Of a DNA stretch of 64,000 nucleotides, positions 35,811-46,692 are shown piece by piece (positions within the stretch are counted from its first letter, which is position 1; each line of letters starts with the position of its first letter). This DNA is from Medicago truncatula (Eukaryota > Streptophyta > Magnoliopsida > Fabales > Fabaceae). The notes under the pieces are model-generated. The model was not told where the DNA came from. It searched no databases and saw only the letters and a program-made list of their open reading frames with translations. The translations under genes and the position numbers were made by a program. Location of the stretch: the NCBI RefSeq assembly GCF_003473485.1, contig NC_053045.1, positions 37,484,494 through 37,548,493 on the forward strand, read 5' to 3'.

Positions 35811-36429
35811 TAAAGAACTTGACGACATATCCCACTTGAATTATCCCCCTCATCAGATAATTAATATTTTAGCGTAGATGCAAAACGCATAGCAAAAGAG
35901 ATAAAGAAGCTGTGTGAAATACTTGGGTGTCATAGTTTTTTGGTGCCATTGGTGACATATGTTCATTTTAGATGAGAGAAAATGATAAATGAATGATTAA
36001 AATAAATTATTTAGATGATAGAGAATGAGTTGTTAATAGAGAGATAGACACAAAGGTGTCAATGGCACCAAAAAAAACTATGGCACCCAAAAAGCTGCAT
36101 GAATACACTAGTGCATATATATGATTCTAAACCGATTTTCAAAACCTTTCTAAGCTGGTTTTTGACACGTGCTTGCAAGTCCACGAGTTTATTGTCGTAA
36201 TAAAAAGTTATCGTTTTTTTAGGGTGTTGTGATTATCAAGGTTTTTCTTTACCTAAGTGCTTAGCTAGATTTGTTTTGAATGTTTGATTTTGTTTTGAAA
36301 ATATGCAATTTATAAAATATTGACTTAGAATCATCAGAGTTCATCACAACAAACGAACAATTCTAAATCCCAATCATTTTCATTTTGTGGAAAATCATTC
36401 CCTAACAATGATGTAACTCTAAAATATCA

Positions 36430-37560
36430 TTCGCTCTCTGATAGACGTTTGGCAAGTGTACCAAATACTATCGAAGTAATAAAAATATTGTTCCCATAAG
36501 GACTGGTTTAAATCTCAATCATTCAATTACGTTGTAAGTTAGGATGTACAAAAGCTATTTTGATTTGCCACTAGGCAGTTGATTGGTTTGATTGCATAAA
36601 AGTAACGACAAAAAGTAAAGGTTGATTTTAAGAATAAGAGAGATATGAGTTTAGGTCTTTCGAATCATCGATGTTCCTCTAATTGGTATATTGCACCTAT
36701 TATTGTGAATGATTAACTAGTTCCACGATAGTTAACAAAATAGCCCTAATCAATCCCTTGAGTTATGACTCTCTTATAGGGTTACAACCCCTAATTCCTT
36801 AGGAGGTCTAATAACCTTTGAAGGTTTAAGCACATTAACCTAATATCACTAATAAAGGATTATCCATTCCTAGACTAACCATGTTTATTAGAACAATTCA
36901 ATTAGGTGTAAGTCAAAAGTTAGGGCCAGTAGTCATTCGTTCTCACTAAATCATGTTTATATTTGATCAGGATATAAAAAGCATTAAGAACAATTGAATT
37001 GAATAAAAACTAGATTGTCATTCACAATAAATAGAGTTTCACAACAACATGTTTCAATTAGGGTTACAAAGAATCATCTCTGACCTAACCTCTAATGGAT
37101 TTAGCTACTCATAATGGTGTTTACAAATAACATAATCATTAGAGGAATCAATACATACATGAATAGGTAAAAGGATAAAGAAATCGCCCTCCTAGCCGTC
37201 TTGTAGTCTCAAAATCGAACTTTGCTCTTCTCAATTCGTAACCCTTGTCTTTGGAATAGACTTCAGCTTAAATAGGCACAGAAATTCGCCTAAAATCGTG
37301 TCATATTTTAAGTATATCGTGACATGTTTTCTTCATAGTAACAAACAGCTGAATTAGGGTTTCCTCAAATCGTGTCATGTTTTTGCCATCGTGACACCTT
37401 TTTCCTTAACAGAGAGCATATTTTTGGTCTTCTAAAATCGTGTCACGTTTTTACCAAATCGTGACACGTTTTGCTTCTTTGCATTTTCTTCAGTTTTTTT
37501 GTTCTTTTTGCTGCATAAGTGGCCTTGTGAACTCCAAAATGTAATCAGTTTACACAGAAA
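36430..37560. repeat. Unclassified dispersed-repeat-like block with triplicated dyad
   Basis: The block begins near GACGTTTGGCAAGTGTACC and includes AAAATATTGTTCCCATAAGG, sequence of a type I associate with dispersed plant repeats. Near 37292-37474 a dyad ATCGTGTCAYGTTTT...ATCGTGACAYGTTTT occurs three times in direct orientation. No open frame of a retroelement is visible. It could be a solo LTR or leader of a retrotransposon on the minus strand, but termini were not found. Confidence 0.4.
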
Positions 37561-38009
37561 ATTACGTAATGACAAGATGTCATCACTCGTTTTTAAGATA
37601 TAAAAGGCGGGCCTTATTATCCATTACAGCCCTATTACCCATTGCATCCCCAAAACTTTTACGCTATTCTCATGCTTCAAGACTTTTGTCTAACCTCATA
37701 TTTCCAACAACATCCTTGTCTTTCAGCAAAATATGTTGCCTTGATTCTTCTATTAGTGCATTCTTTTAAGAGGATTTTCTTAGGGCATTACATTTTCTTT
37801 CTTGAATTTCCATATTCTTGTATTTCCTTATAAATATTGCTCATTCGTAATAAAATTATATATACATACAAGAGACAATTGAAACTCTCACTTTTTCTTC
37901 TTTTTCTACTTCATGTCGATTTTCATAACAATTTGTAATTATTTAAAGATATTAATAGTCAAAATTATGCATTGATATGTGTAAAAGGTTGCGACATATA
38001 TTTTTAGGG

Positions 38010-38560
38010 ACCGAGGGATGTCTCGTTGAAGGTCTTAGTGTTTGCTTGACGACTTTTTTTAGAATAGATTGCCAACTAAGGTGAATTTATTCCGAAGAGG
38101 GAAAATATCACATGAGTCTCATTTGTGTGTTGGTGGTTGTGTATTGTTGGAAACAACGAATCATTTATTTTTGGATTGCAATTTTTTTGGTTCAATTTGG
38201 CAACTTGTTCGAAATTGGCTAGGAGTTCATTCAGCGGATCCGTCTATTATTGCGGATCATTTTTTACAGTTTGACGGTTCATCGGATTATGCTAAATCAA
38301 TACGTTCTTTCATGTTATTGATCTGGTTTGCTAGTTTTTGGGTGATTTAGAAGGAAATAAGTAACATGATTTTTGTGGCAAAGAAAATTCTCCTCTTAAG
38401 CGCTTTAGGAGAATATTAAGTTTCTTTCCATTTTATGGTTGTTTTTCCGCATCAGTTTAATATTTGGTGCCAAAGCCATTTTCTATGCTTGAGCATTGGC
38501 TAATGCCTTTTCGGATTTACTGAACTTTTGTTGTATTATTTGGCATTCTACCTTGGTATG
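38010..38560 (+). mobile_element. LINE 3' relic (zf-RVT region)
   Basis: The plus strand reads RLPTKVNLFRRGKIS, then CVGGCVLLETTNHLFLDC, then IWQLVRNWLGVHSAD and LLIWFASFWVI, followed by a stop and decayed sequence ending in the LSIG-type C-terminus near 38490. The Cys/His order fits the LINE zinc-binding domain and is close to that of the copy at 44149-46226. Confidence 0.85.
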
Positions 38561-38879
38561 TCTTGCGCCGGTAATCTATCGATAGTAATCTATCGATAGT
38601 AATATATCTCAATTTTACCTCTTAAAAAAACATTTTCCATCTCTTCAAACACCCCTCAAATATATCCCATGTGATGGTCCTTCAATCTTCTCGAGCCGTC
38701 ACTGCATAACAAAAAGGTTTTTTTTTTTTTTTTTTTTCGGAAAGAAATAGACTTGGTTGTTAAAAACTTTCTTTTGAAAGGGCCCATGTCAATTTTCAAA
38801 CTTGCTGGCTCTATTTTTTGACTATTGACCATTCAAAGCAAATTATTTCAAATTAACAAAATGAGTTATTAAAAAACAA
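38561..38879. other. Intergenic, poly-T run
   Basis: A duplicated TAATCTATCGATAG word near 38571-38600 and a T-run at about 38719-38737; no gene. Confidence 0.45.
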
Positions 38880-39055
38880 AATATTAACCTGCGTTCTTAA
38901 GGCACAAGTTAAGGAACTAAAGGTAAGAACATTTGATTAGAAATTGTGCATTTCATGTTTTTAGAAATTTAAAATCTTAAATTTCCAAAACAAAATTTAT
39001 GTTTTAATTTTATTTTTATTTTCTTAGTGCCTTAAGGGCACAAGTTAGCATCACC
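38880..39055. mobile_element. Short inverted-repeat MITE, related to 457-653
   Basis: CTTAAGGCACAAGTTAAGGA on the left and TGCCTTAAGGGCACAAGTTA on the right share the GCACAAGTTAA arm of the nested element at 457-653. Edges are approximate. Confidence 0.55.
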
Positions 39056-39689
39056 TTTAAAAAAAGCCTAGCCCTCGCTCCTTATCCTTCTAAGAAAGCA
39101 TAACTCTAAATTGTTTTTGTTCTTTTTATTTGTATTTAAATAAATGGTTTCACATCAATTTATCTTGCCATTTGGTCGTTTCGTCATCTAAGTGAGACGA
39201 TATTGTTTTTGTTCCTCATCTTATTGTAACATTATTTATTTGATTTTCCATATTTATTTGGTGTTAGTTCGACTCAACTTAGATTGACAAATTTAATTAT
39301 TTATTGTCAATTACAAATTCAAGCAATGACTTTGACTTCGTTACATATATAAGTATTCCTAACATTATTTTATTCCGAACACTATTTTAACAACTTTGAA
39401 ATTTGTATCGATGTAATCTTTATTAATTATTAAAAAATATTGTTTGTTTAGTAAAAAACAAAAGGTGTTATAGACTTTTAAATATTCCATTTTTTTAAAA
39501 GAACTATTTAATATATTCATTAGCCAAAAATAATAAGTAAACCTACTACTTCTTTTTAGGACAATTTGTTGGTTGGTGAGGTTAATAACAAACCTACCAC
39601 TTCTTCTAACAATTTGGCATTATGTTATTATTGTCTTGTTACAGAGATTAGTCTTCTATAATCAGAAGATTAAATTTAGGAAAATGTTA
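39056..39689. other. Intergenic, no gene seen
   Basis: AT-rich sequence with no supported feature. Confidence 0.4.
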
Positions 39690-39870
39690 CATAGACACCT
39701 TTTAATTGCATACACCCTTGTACACCCCATGTATTAGGAAGAGAGAAGAGAAGAAGAAAGAAAAAGTGTACTTATGCGGGATCCATATGGCCACATGTCA
39801 GATTTTTGTGTGGGTGTCAAGGGATGTATTGCCACCTAAGGATGTTTATGTATCATAACTCTTAAATTTA
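39690..39870. repeat. Dispersed repeat, inverted copy of 27150-27340
   Basis: ACATAGACACCTTTTAATTG, then GGGATCCATATGGCCACATG, then TTTTTGTGTGGGTGTCAAGG and TATGTATCATAACTC match the complement of 27150-27340. The two copies differ by scattered substitutions and short indels. Confidence 0.65.
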
Positions 39871-39981
39871 TAGTGGTTAGAAGTATCTCAATGTGTGTAC
39901 CTAAACACTAAATTTAATTTTGTGTTCATACAAGAATAGTAGTAACTCTTGCTTCCAAACAATGGCCCTATATAAAAAATA

Positions 39982-40295
39982 GGCTTAATTGCACTTTTGG
40001 ACCCTTATCTTTCCAAAAGTTGCGGTTATAGACCCCTAACTAATTTAAATACAAAACAGCCCCCTATGTTTTGATTCTTTGGCAGTTTTGGACCCTCAGT
40101 CCATTGTTGACTCGGTCAACGCTGACGTGGCACCCTAAGTGAGATACCACGTGTCAATTTTTTTTATTTTTTTTGCCTTGGGGGTCCAAAACTGCCAAAG
40201 AATCAAAACATAGGGGACTGTTTTGTATTTAAATTAGTTAGGGGTCCATAACCACAACTTTTGGAAAGATAGGGGTCCAAAAGTGCAATTAAGCC
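39982..40295. mobile_element. Mutator-like MITE, 314 bp, just upstream of the first reductase gene
   Basis: A perfect 9-bp repeat TAAAAAATA flanks the element (39973-39981 and 40296-40304). The arms GGCTTAATTGCACTTTTGGA and their complement are long inverted repeats (over 40 bp with few mismatches). It ends 224 bp before the start codon at 40520, so it lies in the proximal promoter. Confidence 0.9.
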
Positions 40296-40519
40296 TAAAA
40301 AATACTATATAACTTTGGCCTATCTTAGACCATGCGCAGTACGTGGTGGTGTATGTGCATTAATTAAGGAAATTTTTTTTTTTTTTGACAAAAAAAATAA
40401 TTTAGCAAAAATGACATCCCATTTTCTGCTCTTATTTAGTTCATGTCCATTTAAAAAAATTGTATTTAAACAAACAATCTTTAGATGAATTCTGTGTAGA
40501 ATAAACAATCTATCAAAGT

Positions 40520-42207
40520 ATGACTATGAAGAGTGGTGAAGGTAAGGTTGTGTGTGTAACAGGTGCTTCAGGTTTCATTGCTTCATGGGTTGTCAAGTTT
40601 CTTCTCCAACGTGGTTATACTGTTAGAGCCACTGTTCGTGACCCTAGTCAGTGCTTCTTTCTCCTTGTCTAAATTTTAATTTGTTTCATTAATTTTTTGG
40701 TGTTTTATATTCATTTTGAATGAGTGATTTTTTTTTCATATCTATAGGTAATTCCAATAAGGTTGATCACTTGCTTAAACTTGATGGTGCAAAGGAAAGG
40801 TTGCAACTCTTTAAGGCAGATTTACTTGAAGAAGGTTCCTTTGATTCTGTTATTCAAGGATGCCATGGTGTCTTTCATACTGCTTCACCCGTTCATTTTG
40901 TCGTCACCGACCCTCAGGTTCAAGCATTATATATGTGTGTGTGTGAGAGAGAGAGAGAGAAATTTTGTTAACGTATTTTGGCCGTGTCGTATTTTGTAAC
41001 ATGCAAATGAGCTTCTTAGAGTAAAAATAGCAAAAATGACATTATTAATTAATTTTTGAATGTTGTGTTTTGCTTGTTTCAGACGCAATTAATCGACCCT
41101 GCTGTGAAGGGAACTCTTAATGTTGTGAAGTCATGTGCAAAATCACCATCTGTACAACGAGTTGTTTTAACTTCTTCTATTGCCACAGCTTTATATACTG
41201 GAAAACCTCGAACCCCGGAAGTTGAAGTTGATGAAACGTGGTTTTCGAATCAAGATTTCTTATGGCAAAATAAGGTACTATATATATGTAATGTGCCCCT
41301 TTTCCATTCACTAGACAATTATTGATCAAAAATTAATGTTGATTTTAGTTGTTATAATAATGCTAATGTAAAGTTACATATTTCAGATGTGGTATCAATT
41401 TGCAAAGACTTCAGCTGAGGAAGCTGCAACAAAATTTCTAACAGAAAACAACATCGACCACGTTGTTATGAATCCAGCAGTGGCATTAGGGCCTCTCTTA
41501 CAATCAGAGCTTAACGAAAGTTCCACTTTAATTCTTAACTTAATAAATGGTACTAACTTCTATTTGCTACTGAAATTTTTTCCAATTTGGTTCGAGAGTG
41601 AAAACATCTAAAAATAAATTATTTCATTTTATAAACTTCTTGACTCAATTGCTTGATGCAGGTTCAGAAACATATATGAATGCTGCTTTTGGATGGATTA
41701 ATGTGAAGGATATTGCAAATGCACATATTCAAGCATATGAGAATGCTTCAGCTAGTGGAAGATATTGTTTGGTCGAAAGAGTGATACATTTTTCTGAACT
41801 GGCTAAGATTTTGCGTGACATGTACCCGACATTACAAATTCCAGACAAGTAAGTTTGATTATTGACCTCTCAAAAAACGAAAGGAGTACTAGAACAATTG
41901 GTAACTTGAGCATTAATCCTACATTATGTATCGCGATTTTTTATAAGCATGACAGGGTCAATTTATTGGAATCTTCTTCATATGTTATACCAAAATATGT
42001 TGCTTTTCAGGCCTAATTTTTCTAACTACTAATAAATTTCATTTGGTGGACTATGTTATCAGGTGCGCAGACGATAAGCCTTTGATGCAAACATTTCAGG
42101 TTTCCAAAGAAAAGGCAAAGACCTTAGGAGTTGAATTTATTCCCCTGGAAGTGAGCCTTAGAGAGATCGTAGAAAGTTTCAAAGATAAAAAGTTTGCTAA
42201 CTTCTAA
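40520..42207 (+). CDS. CCR/DFR-like SDR reductase (phenylacetaldehyde/cinnamaldehyde reductase type), copy 1
   Basis: Six exons join to a 327-residue protein: 40520-40646, 40748-40917, 41083-41274, 41387-41549, 41662-41848, 42063-42207. All introns have GT/AG ends and the frame is continuous. The N-terminal Rossmann motif is [10 protein letters not shown] (residues about 13-22). RATVRD at 35-40 is typical of NADP-preferring extended SDRs. The catalytic set is Ser near 131 (LTSSIA), Tyr166 and Lys170 (WYQFAK). The C-terminal part carries [11 protein letters not shown] and [10 protein letters not shown]. True cinnamoyl-CoA reductases carry KNWYCYGK at the active site; here it is [11 protein letters not shown], so a role on aldehydes or other carbonyls related to phenylacetaldehyde reductases is more likely. 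An ATG six bases downstream (40526) is an alternative start. It looks intact. Confidence 0.9.
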
Positions 42208-42446
42208 TTTGTGATATACGTTGATGAAAAAAATTGATGATTTGTAATCACGTTTTGGTTTCAGAAACTCTGCATAAGGATGAGTTATTTATCAATGTGA
42301 AATAAGGCTAGGTACGGTGTGTCTGTGTCAAACTTAGCCGTCTCAAATTCGCTTTTTACACCTCACTTTGCTTTGCAATTACAATTAATGTTTCTATGAT
42401 CATATTATATTATATCATCATTTCTAGGATCGTTTGTTTTCTACTA

Positions 42447-42738
42447 CTCCCTCCGTCCCAGTTTAACTTAACCAATTTTCCATTTCACACAGATTAAGAA
42501 AAATGTATAAAGGAAAGAGAGAGAAAAATAGTTTTGAGTGCCTTTTTTAAGTATTGATGTTTCATTCTTTATCATAAATGTAAAGTAGAATATATTGAAT
42601 TGGGAGTTGTGAAAGTAGTATTAATTAGAGTTATAATTGAAAAAAGGTAATTAATGTTGTATTGAAAAGTGAAATGGGTCAAGATTCTTGGGACAATATT
42701 TTTTTGCAAATGGGTTAGTTAAACTGAGACGGATGAAG
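42447..42738. mobile_element. Stowaway-type MITE downstream of reductase copy 1
   Basis: The ends CTCCCTCCGTCCCAGTTTAA and the complement of CTTCATCCGTCTCAGTTTAA are flanked by TA at 42445-42446 and 42739-42740. It lies 240 bp past the stop codon of the first reductase gene. Confidence 0.85.
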
Positions 42739-42740
42739 TA

Positions 42741-43700
42741 TTACTTTTCCTACCATGTGGATTTCGCACGCGCCCAATTTTCTCAAAATACATTCGATTT
42801 TATATAATTCGAAAGAGGTTGCAGGTATTTTTAGATTGTATAATCCGAATTTATGTAATGCCCAGATTTCGTATATTATTTCGATGCCATAATTAAGCTA
42901 AACATTTGCTACAAGAAGATGGAGGGGGAAGGAGGCATGGGTATGGTTTGTTTCCTGAGTAAGGTTTGCTTCCTCTCTAGGATAAATGAGACTTTGATGG
43001 TCAACTTGACACCCAGACAAACATCCCTTAACCTGATAGATGGTGTCAATTTGCAGTCTGGCACCGTCATCACGGACCGTTCATACGGTCCCTAAAATAT
43101 TAAAGTAACATTTTTGTATGAAAGACGAACAATAGAAACACATGGTAGAAAGAAAGGAGAAGAAGAGAGTGTGAGATGATAGAATGAGAAATTGTGTAGG
43201 ATTGAAGGGTATTCATAGAGGGAGATTTGTGAATTTGGAGTGCATAAAGTGTAACGATTTATTAATAAGGGTTAAAAAATATGTTCAATTGATCTAACGA
43301 ACCATGAAAACTGGTATTCGTAAAACCCAAAGAAAAATGTGTTCCATGAGTCAATCTTGTTGAGCATGTAACCGACCAAATTCTAAGCTGGTTTGAATTA
43401 TATAATTTGAAACTATTTCAAAAAAATTTGGATAATATAATTTGAAGGTTCAGTGATGTGTTAAATCTCTCACTTTGTAAGGTGAGGGAACATTCAGATT
43501 ATAAAACCTGAACATCTTAGATACATGATTTTTTGATGTGGTTCATATTGCACCGACAGTTTTTGTGGTTCACGACGCCCTAAAACTTTAATAAATTAGT
43601 GTGTATGTTTTCATAAGGAGTAAACTACACCAAAAAATCATGGACACTTCGGTCATTGATCCGAACACTAAACTAGCTGCAATTTACTACAACTTGGGAC
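42741..43700. repeat. Intergenic block with ATAATCCGAA-type motifs
   Basis: TTATATAATTCGAA, TTGTATAATCCGAA, TATATAATTTGAA and GATTATAAAACCTGAA recur over 800 bp. Similar words occur at 6.7-8.2 kb. The block may be the 5' flank of a repetitive element family that includes the open frame at 43719. No gene in the block itself. Confidence 0.4.
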
Positions 43701-43718
43701 CACAGAGACACAAGGAGG

Positions 43719-43973
43719 GTGGATGGTGTTGAGTATCTTCGTCCATTGACTGACTCAGCCGGAAGAGTGCAGTTCAATCAGATGATGCTCATGAATGACG
43801 ACGACGTGAGAACCATGTTCTCGATATTTGGTCAGTACAGTACTAAAGGAACAATCGAGTTGGAGTCTTCATTATTCAGATTTATTGAAGAAAATCAGAA
43901 AAGTTTGCTCCGGCTTAGGAACAATGAAGATATTAGGGTTCTACTCGAGGAACCAGATGAAGAACTTAATTGA
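43719..43973 (+). CDS. Short repeat-associated open frame, probably transposon-derived
   Basis: An 84-codon open frame with GVEYLRPLTDSAGRVQF and MNDDDVRTMFSIFGQYSTKG. I associate this motif set with N-terminal regions of legume transposase-like or plant mobile-domain proteins, but cannot place it firmly. Flanking sequence (43640-43718) stays open in a shifted frame, so a 5' truncation or frameshift is likely. The next element (LINE at 44149) begins 175 bp after its stop. Treat as a fragment; host function is doubtful. Confidence 0.4.
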   Translation: MDGVEYLRPLTDSAGRVQFNQMMLMNDDDVRTMFSIFGQYSTKGTIELESSLFRFIEENQKSLLRLRNNEDIRVLLEEPDEELN

Positions 43974-44148
43974 GCTGATCAATAATCTGTTATGTTTTAT
44001 TTTATTACATGTTTTACGTTGTTAAATCACATCTATGATGTATTTGAAATTGTTATACCTTTGTACCCAAAAAAAAGAAAGAATTGTTATATGCATTTAA
44101 AAGTCAAAAAATAATAATTATAGCAACTTAAAGCTAAGTATTTGAATT

Positions 44149-46226
44149 ATGTTAGCTAATGAGGTAGTCGAAGAGGCTCGGAAAAAGAAAAAAGACCTTT
44201 TGTTGTTTAAAGTGGATTTTGAAAAGGCATATGACTCGGTTGATTGGGGTTATTTGGACTCTGTTTTGGCTAAAATGTCTTTCTCTGTCCTTTGGAGAAA
44301 ATGGATTAGAGAGTGTGTCAGTACTGCCACATCATCTGTTCTTGTTAACGGTAGCCCCACTGATGAGTTTCCGTTAAGGAGAGGGTTAAGGCAAGGTGAC
44401 CCGTTGTCTCCTTTCTTGTTTTTGTTGGCAGCAGAGGGTTTAAATATTTTGATGAAGTCGTTGGTTGAAACTCAATTTTTCACTGGTTACAGCATTGGGG
44501 ACGTCAATCCGGTTGTTGTGTCTCATCTTCAATTCGCTGATGACACCTTGTTGTTGGGAACTAAAAGCTGGGCAAATGTTCGTGCTATGAGGGCAGCGCT
44601 TATCATCTTTGAGGCAATGTCAGGTTTGAAAGTGAATTTTCATAAGAGTATGCTTATCGGGGTTAACATTACCCCTTCCTGGTTAGTTGAGGTCGCTTCC
44701 GTGTTAAATTGTAAAGTGGGTCAAGTGCCTTTCCTATACTTGGGTATGCCTATTGGTGGAAATCCTCGGAGATTGTGTTTTTGGGATCCTATTGTGAATC
44801 GTATTAGAACTAGACTGTCGGGTTGGAATAGTTGTTTCCTTTCTTTTGGTGGTCGTTTGGTTCTTCTCAAAGCTGTCTTGACTTCTCTGCCTGTCTATGC
44901 TCTTTCCTTCTTCAAAGCTCCGTCAGGTATAATCTCTTCCATTGAATCTTTATTTAATAAATTTTTTTGGGGTGGGGGTGAGGAACACAGGAAAATCTCT
45001 TGGATAGGTTGGAGTTATGTTTGTCTCCAAAAGGAGTATGGAGGATGTTAGTGGATAGAGGTGGTTTTTGGTATAGAGTTTTAGTCACCCGTTATGGTGA
45101 GGTTTGTGGGAGGTTGGAGGATGGGGGCCGGAGTGGTTCTTTGTGGTGGCGGGAGGTTAGGCAGATTAGGGATGGGAGTGGTGGTGCTGGGGGAGGATGG
45201 TTTCAGGAGTGTGTGTCTAAGAAAGTGGGGGACGGGACCGACACTTTGTTTTGGTTTGACCGTTGGTTGGGGGTAGTTCCTTTGTGTGTTTGCTTTCGTA
45301 GACTGTTTGAGTTATATGTAAACAAATCTATCACGGTGGCAGATATGTTTTCATTGGGTGTGGCGGAGGGGGGTGAGGCATGGCAGTGGAGGCGGAGATT
45401 GTGGGCGTGGGAGGAGGAGTTGTTAGAGGAGTGTAGGACTTTACTGTTTGATGTTTCTTTGAATGTTAATGTTTCAGATCTTTGGGTGTGACTTCCTGAC
45501 CCTTCAGATGGGTTCTCGGTTAGAGGAGCGTATCATGAGCTGACAATTACACAGTCACCTCTGGTGGACTCTACGGCAGAGATGATTTGGCATAGGCAGG
45601 TTCCGTTGAAAGTCTCAATTTTTGCTTGGAGGCTACTTCGTGATCGTTTGCCAACCAAATCTAATTTGGTCTATAGAGGTGTTATTTCTTTTGAAGATGT
45701 TTTGTGCATTGCTGGTTGTGGTACTTCAGAATCGACGCAACACCTGTTTTTATCTTGTTCTACCTTTGCTTCTTTATGGCCAATGGTTCGCGATTGGATT
45801 GGCTTTTCTGGAGTAGACTCTAATGTTTTGTCTGATCATTTTGTCCAGTTTGTTCATTCAACAGGTTGTAGTAAGGCTAGACAGTCTTTTCTTCAACTCA
45901 TTTGGCTTCTTTGTGCCTGGGTATTATGGACTGAACGTAATAATAGGTTGTTCAATAATTCTATTACTCCTATGCCTAGGTTGTTGGACAAAGTAAAATA
46001 CTTGTCTTTAGCTTGGTTGAAAGCTAAAAAAGCTTTATTTTCGTTTGGTACTGATAGGTGGTGGTCAAGCCCTTTTCAATGTTTGAGTATTGGCTAATTG
46101 GTTGTTCGTGTTGTTCAAACTATCAGACACTTTGTTTTTTTGAGGAGTTTCACTAGCACGCCTTGTGCTATTGAGATTCTTGTGTTTTTGGTTATATAAT
46201 TCCATTTTTTATTGTTAAAAAAAAAA
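44149..46226 (+). mobile_element. 5'-truncated LINE (L1-like) with perfect 13-bp target duplication
   Basis: The repeat AAGTATTTGAATT lies at 44136-44148 and 46227-46239 and brackets a 2078-bp insertion ending in a poly-A run. The body begins inside ORF2: ANEVVEEARKKKKDLLLF, then FEKAYDSVDW, GLRQGDPLSPFLF, and LQFADDTLLLG with the catalytic FADD. RT similarity runs to a stop at 45051; the frame then shifts at about 45000-45051 to the linker region (MDRLELCLSPKG... to 45491). A stop at 45491 is followed by the zf-RVT domain at 45564-46097 (WRLLRDRLPTKSNLVYRG, CGTSESTQHLFLSC). No RNase H domain is seen. The 5' truncation is normal for L1 insertion; two frame breaks mean it could not move. Confidence 0.95.
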
Positions 46227-46239
46227 AAGTATTTGAATT

Positions 46240-46692
46240 TTAGTAAAAAAAATAAAAAAATTCCAACAATGATAAATAAACATCGTTTAGATTTTACATT
46301 TATTTGATGGATTGGATTCCCTTCAAAAAACAAAATTAAAAACATGACCGCCTGTATTTTCCGAAAAGAACCAACTTTGATTGATTGAATTATGTTTCGC
46401 GACCACTTTGGGAAGCTTTTTCTCGGGATATATAACACTATCTCCTTCAAACTATCACATAAAATTTTTTTCTTTCTCTTTTGGTATACACAATATTTCC
46501 CAACAAATTCAACATTCAATTTTATGTTTTAAGGTCAACGGATGGGCCTAAAAAGTTAGAGATAGAGGATTGGTACCGAAATTTACCCGCTACTTATTTG
46601 TTTAATAATAAAAAGCAACTTAGTTGGTGAGGTGCTATTTAACCAATAAACCATCTATCAGTCTATTGATAAGATCATAAGAAATTGAGAAA
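46240..46692. other. Upstream region of reductase copy 2
   Basis: AT-rich intergenic sequence that should hold the promoter of copy 2. No clear TATA box could be chosen. An open frame on the minus strand (46115-46519) is not supported by any motif. Confidence 0.4.

Noticed and set aside
40520..42207. Calling copy 1 a true cinnamoyl-CoA reductase of lignin synthesis
   Set aside because: The NWYCYGK signature is replaced by NKMWYQFAK, so only the broader family is supported.
46115..46519. Minus-strand 134-residue frame
   Set aside because: It crosses the 3' end and poly-A of the LINE insertion and has no recognisable motif.
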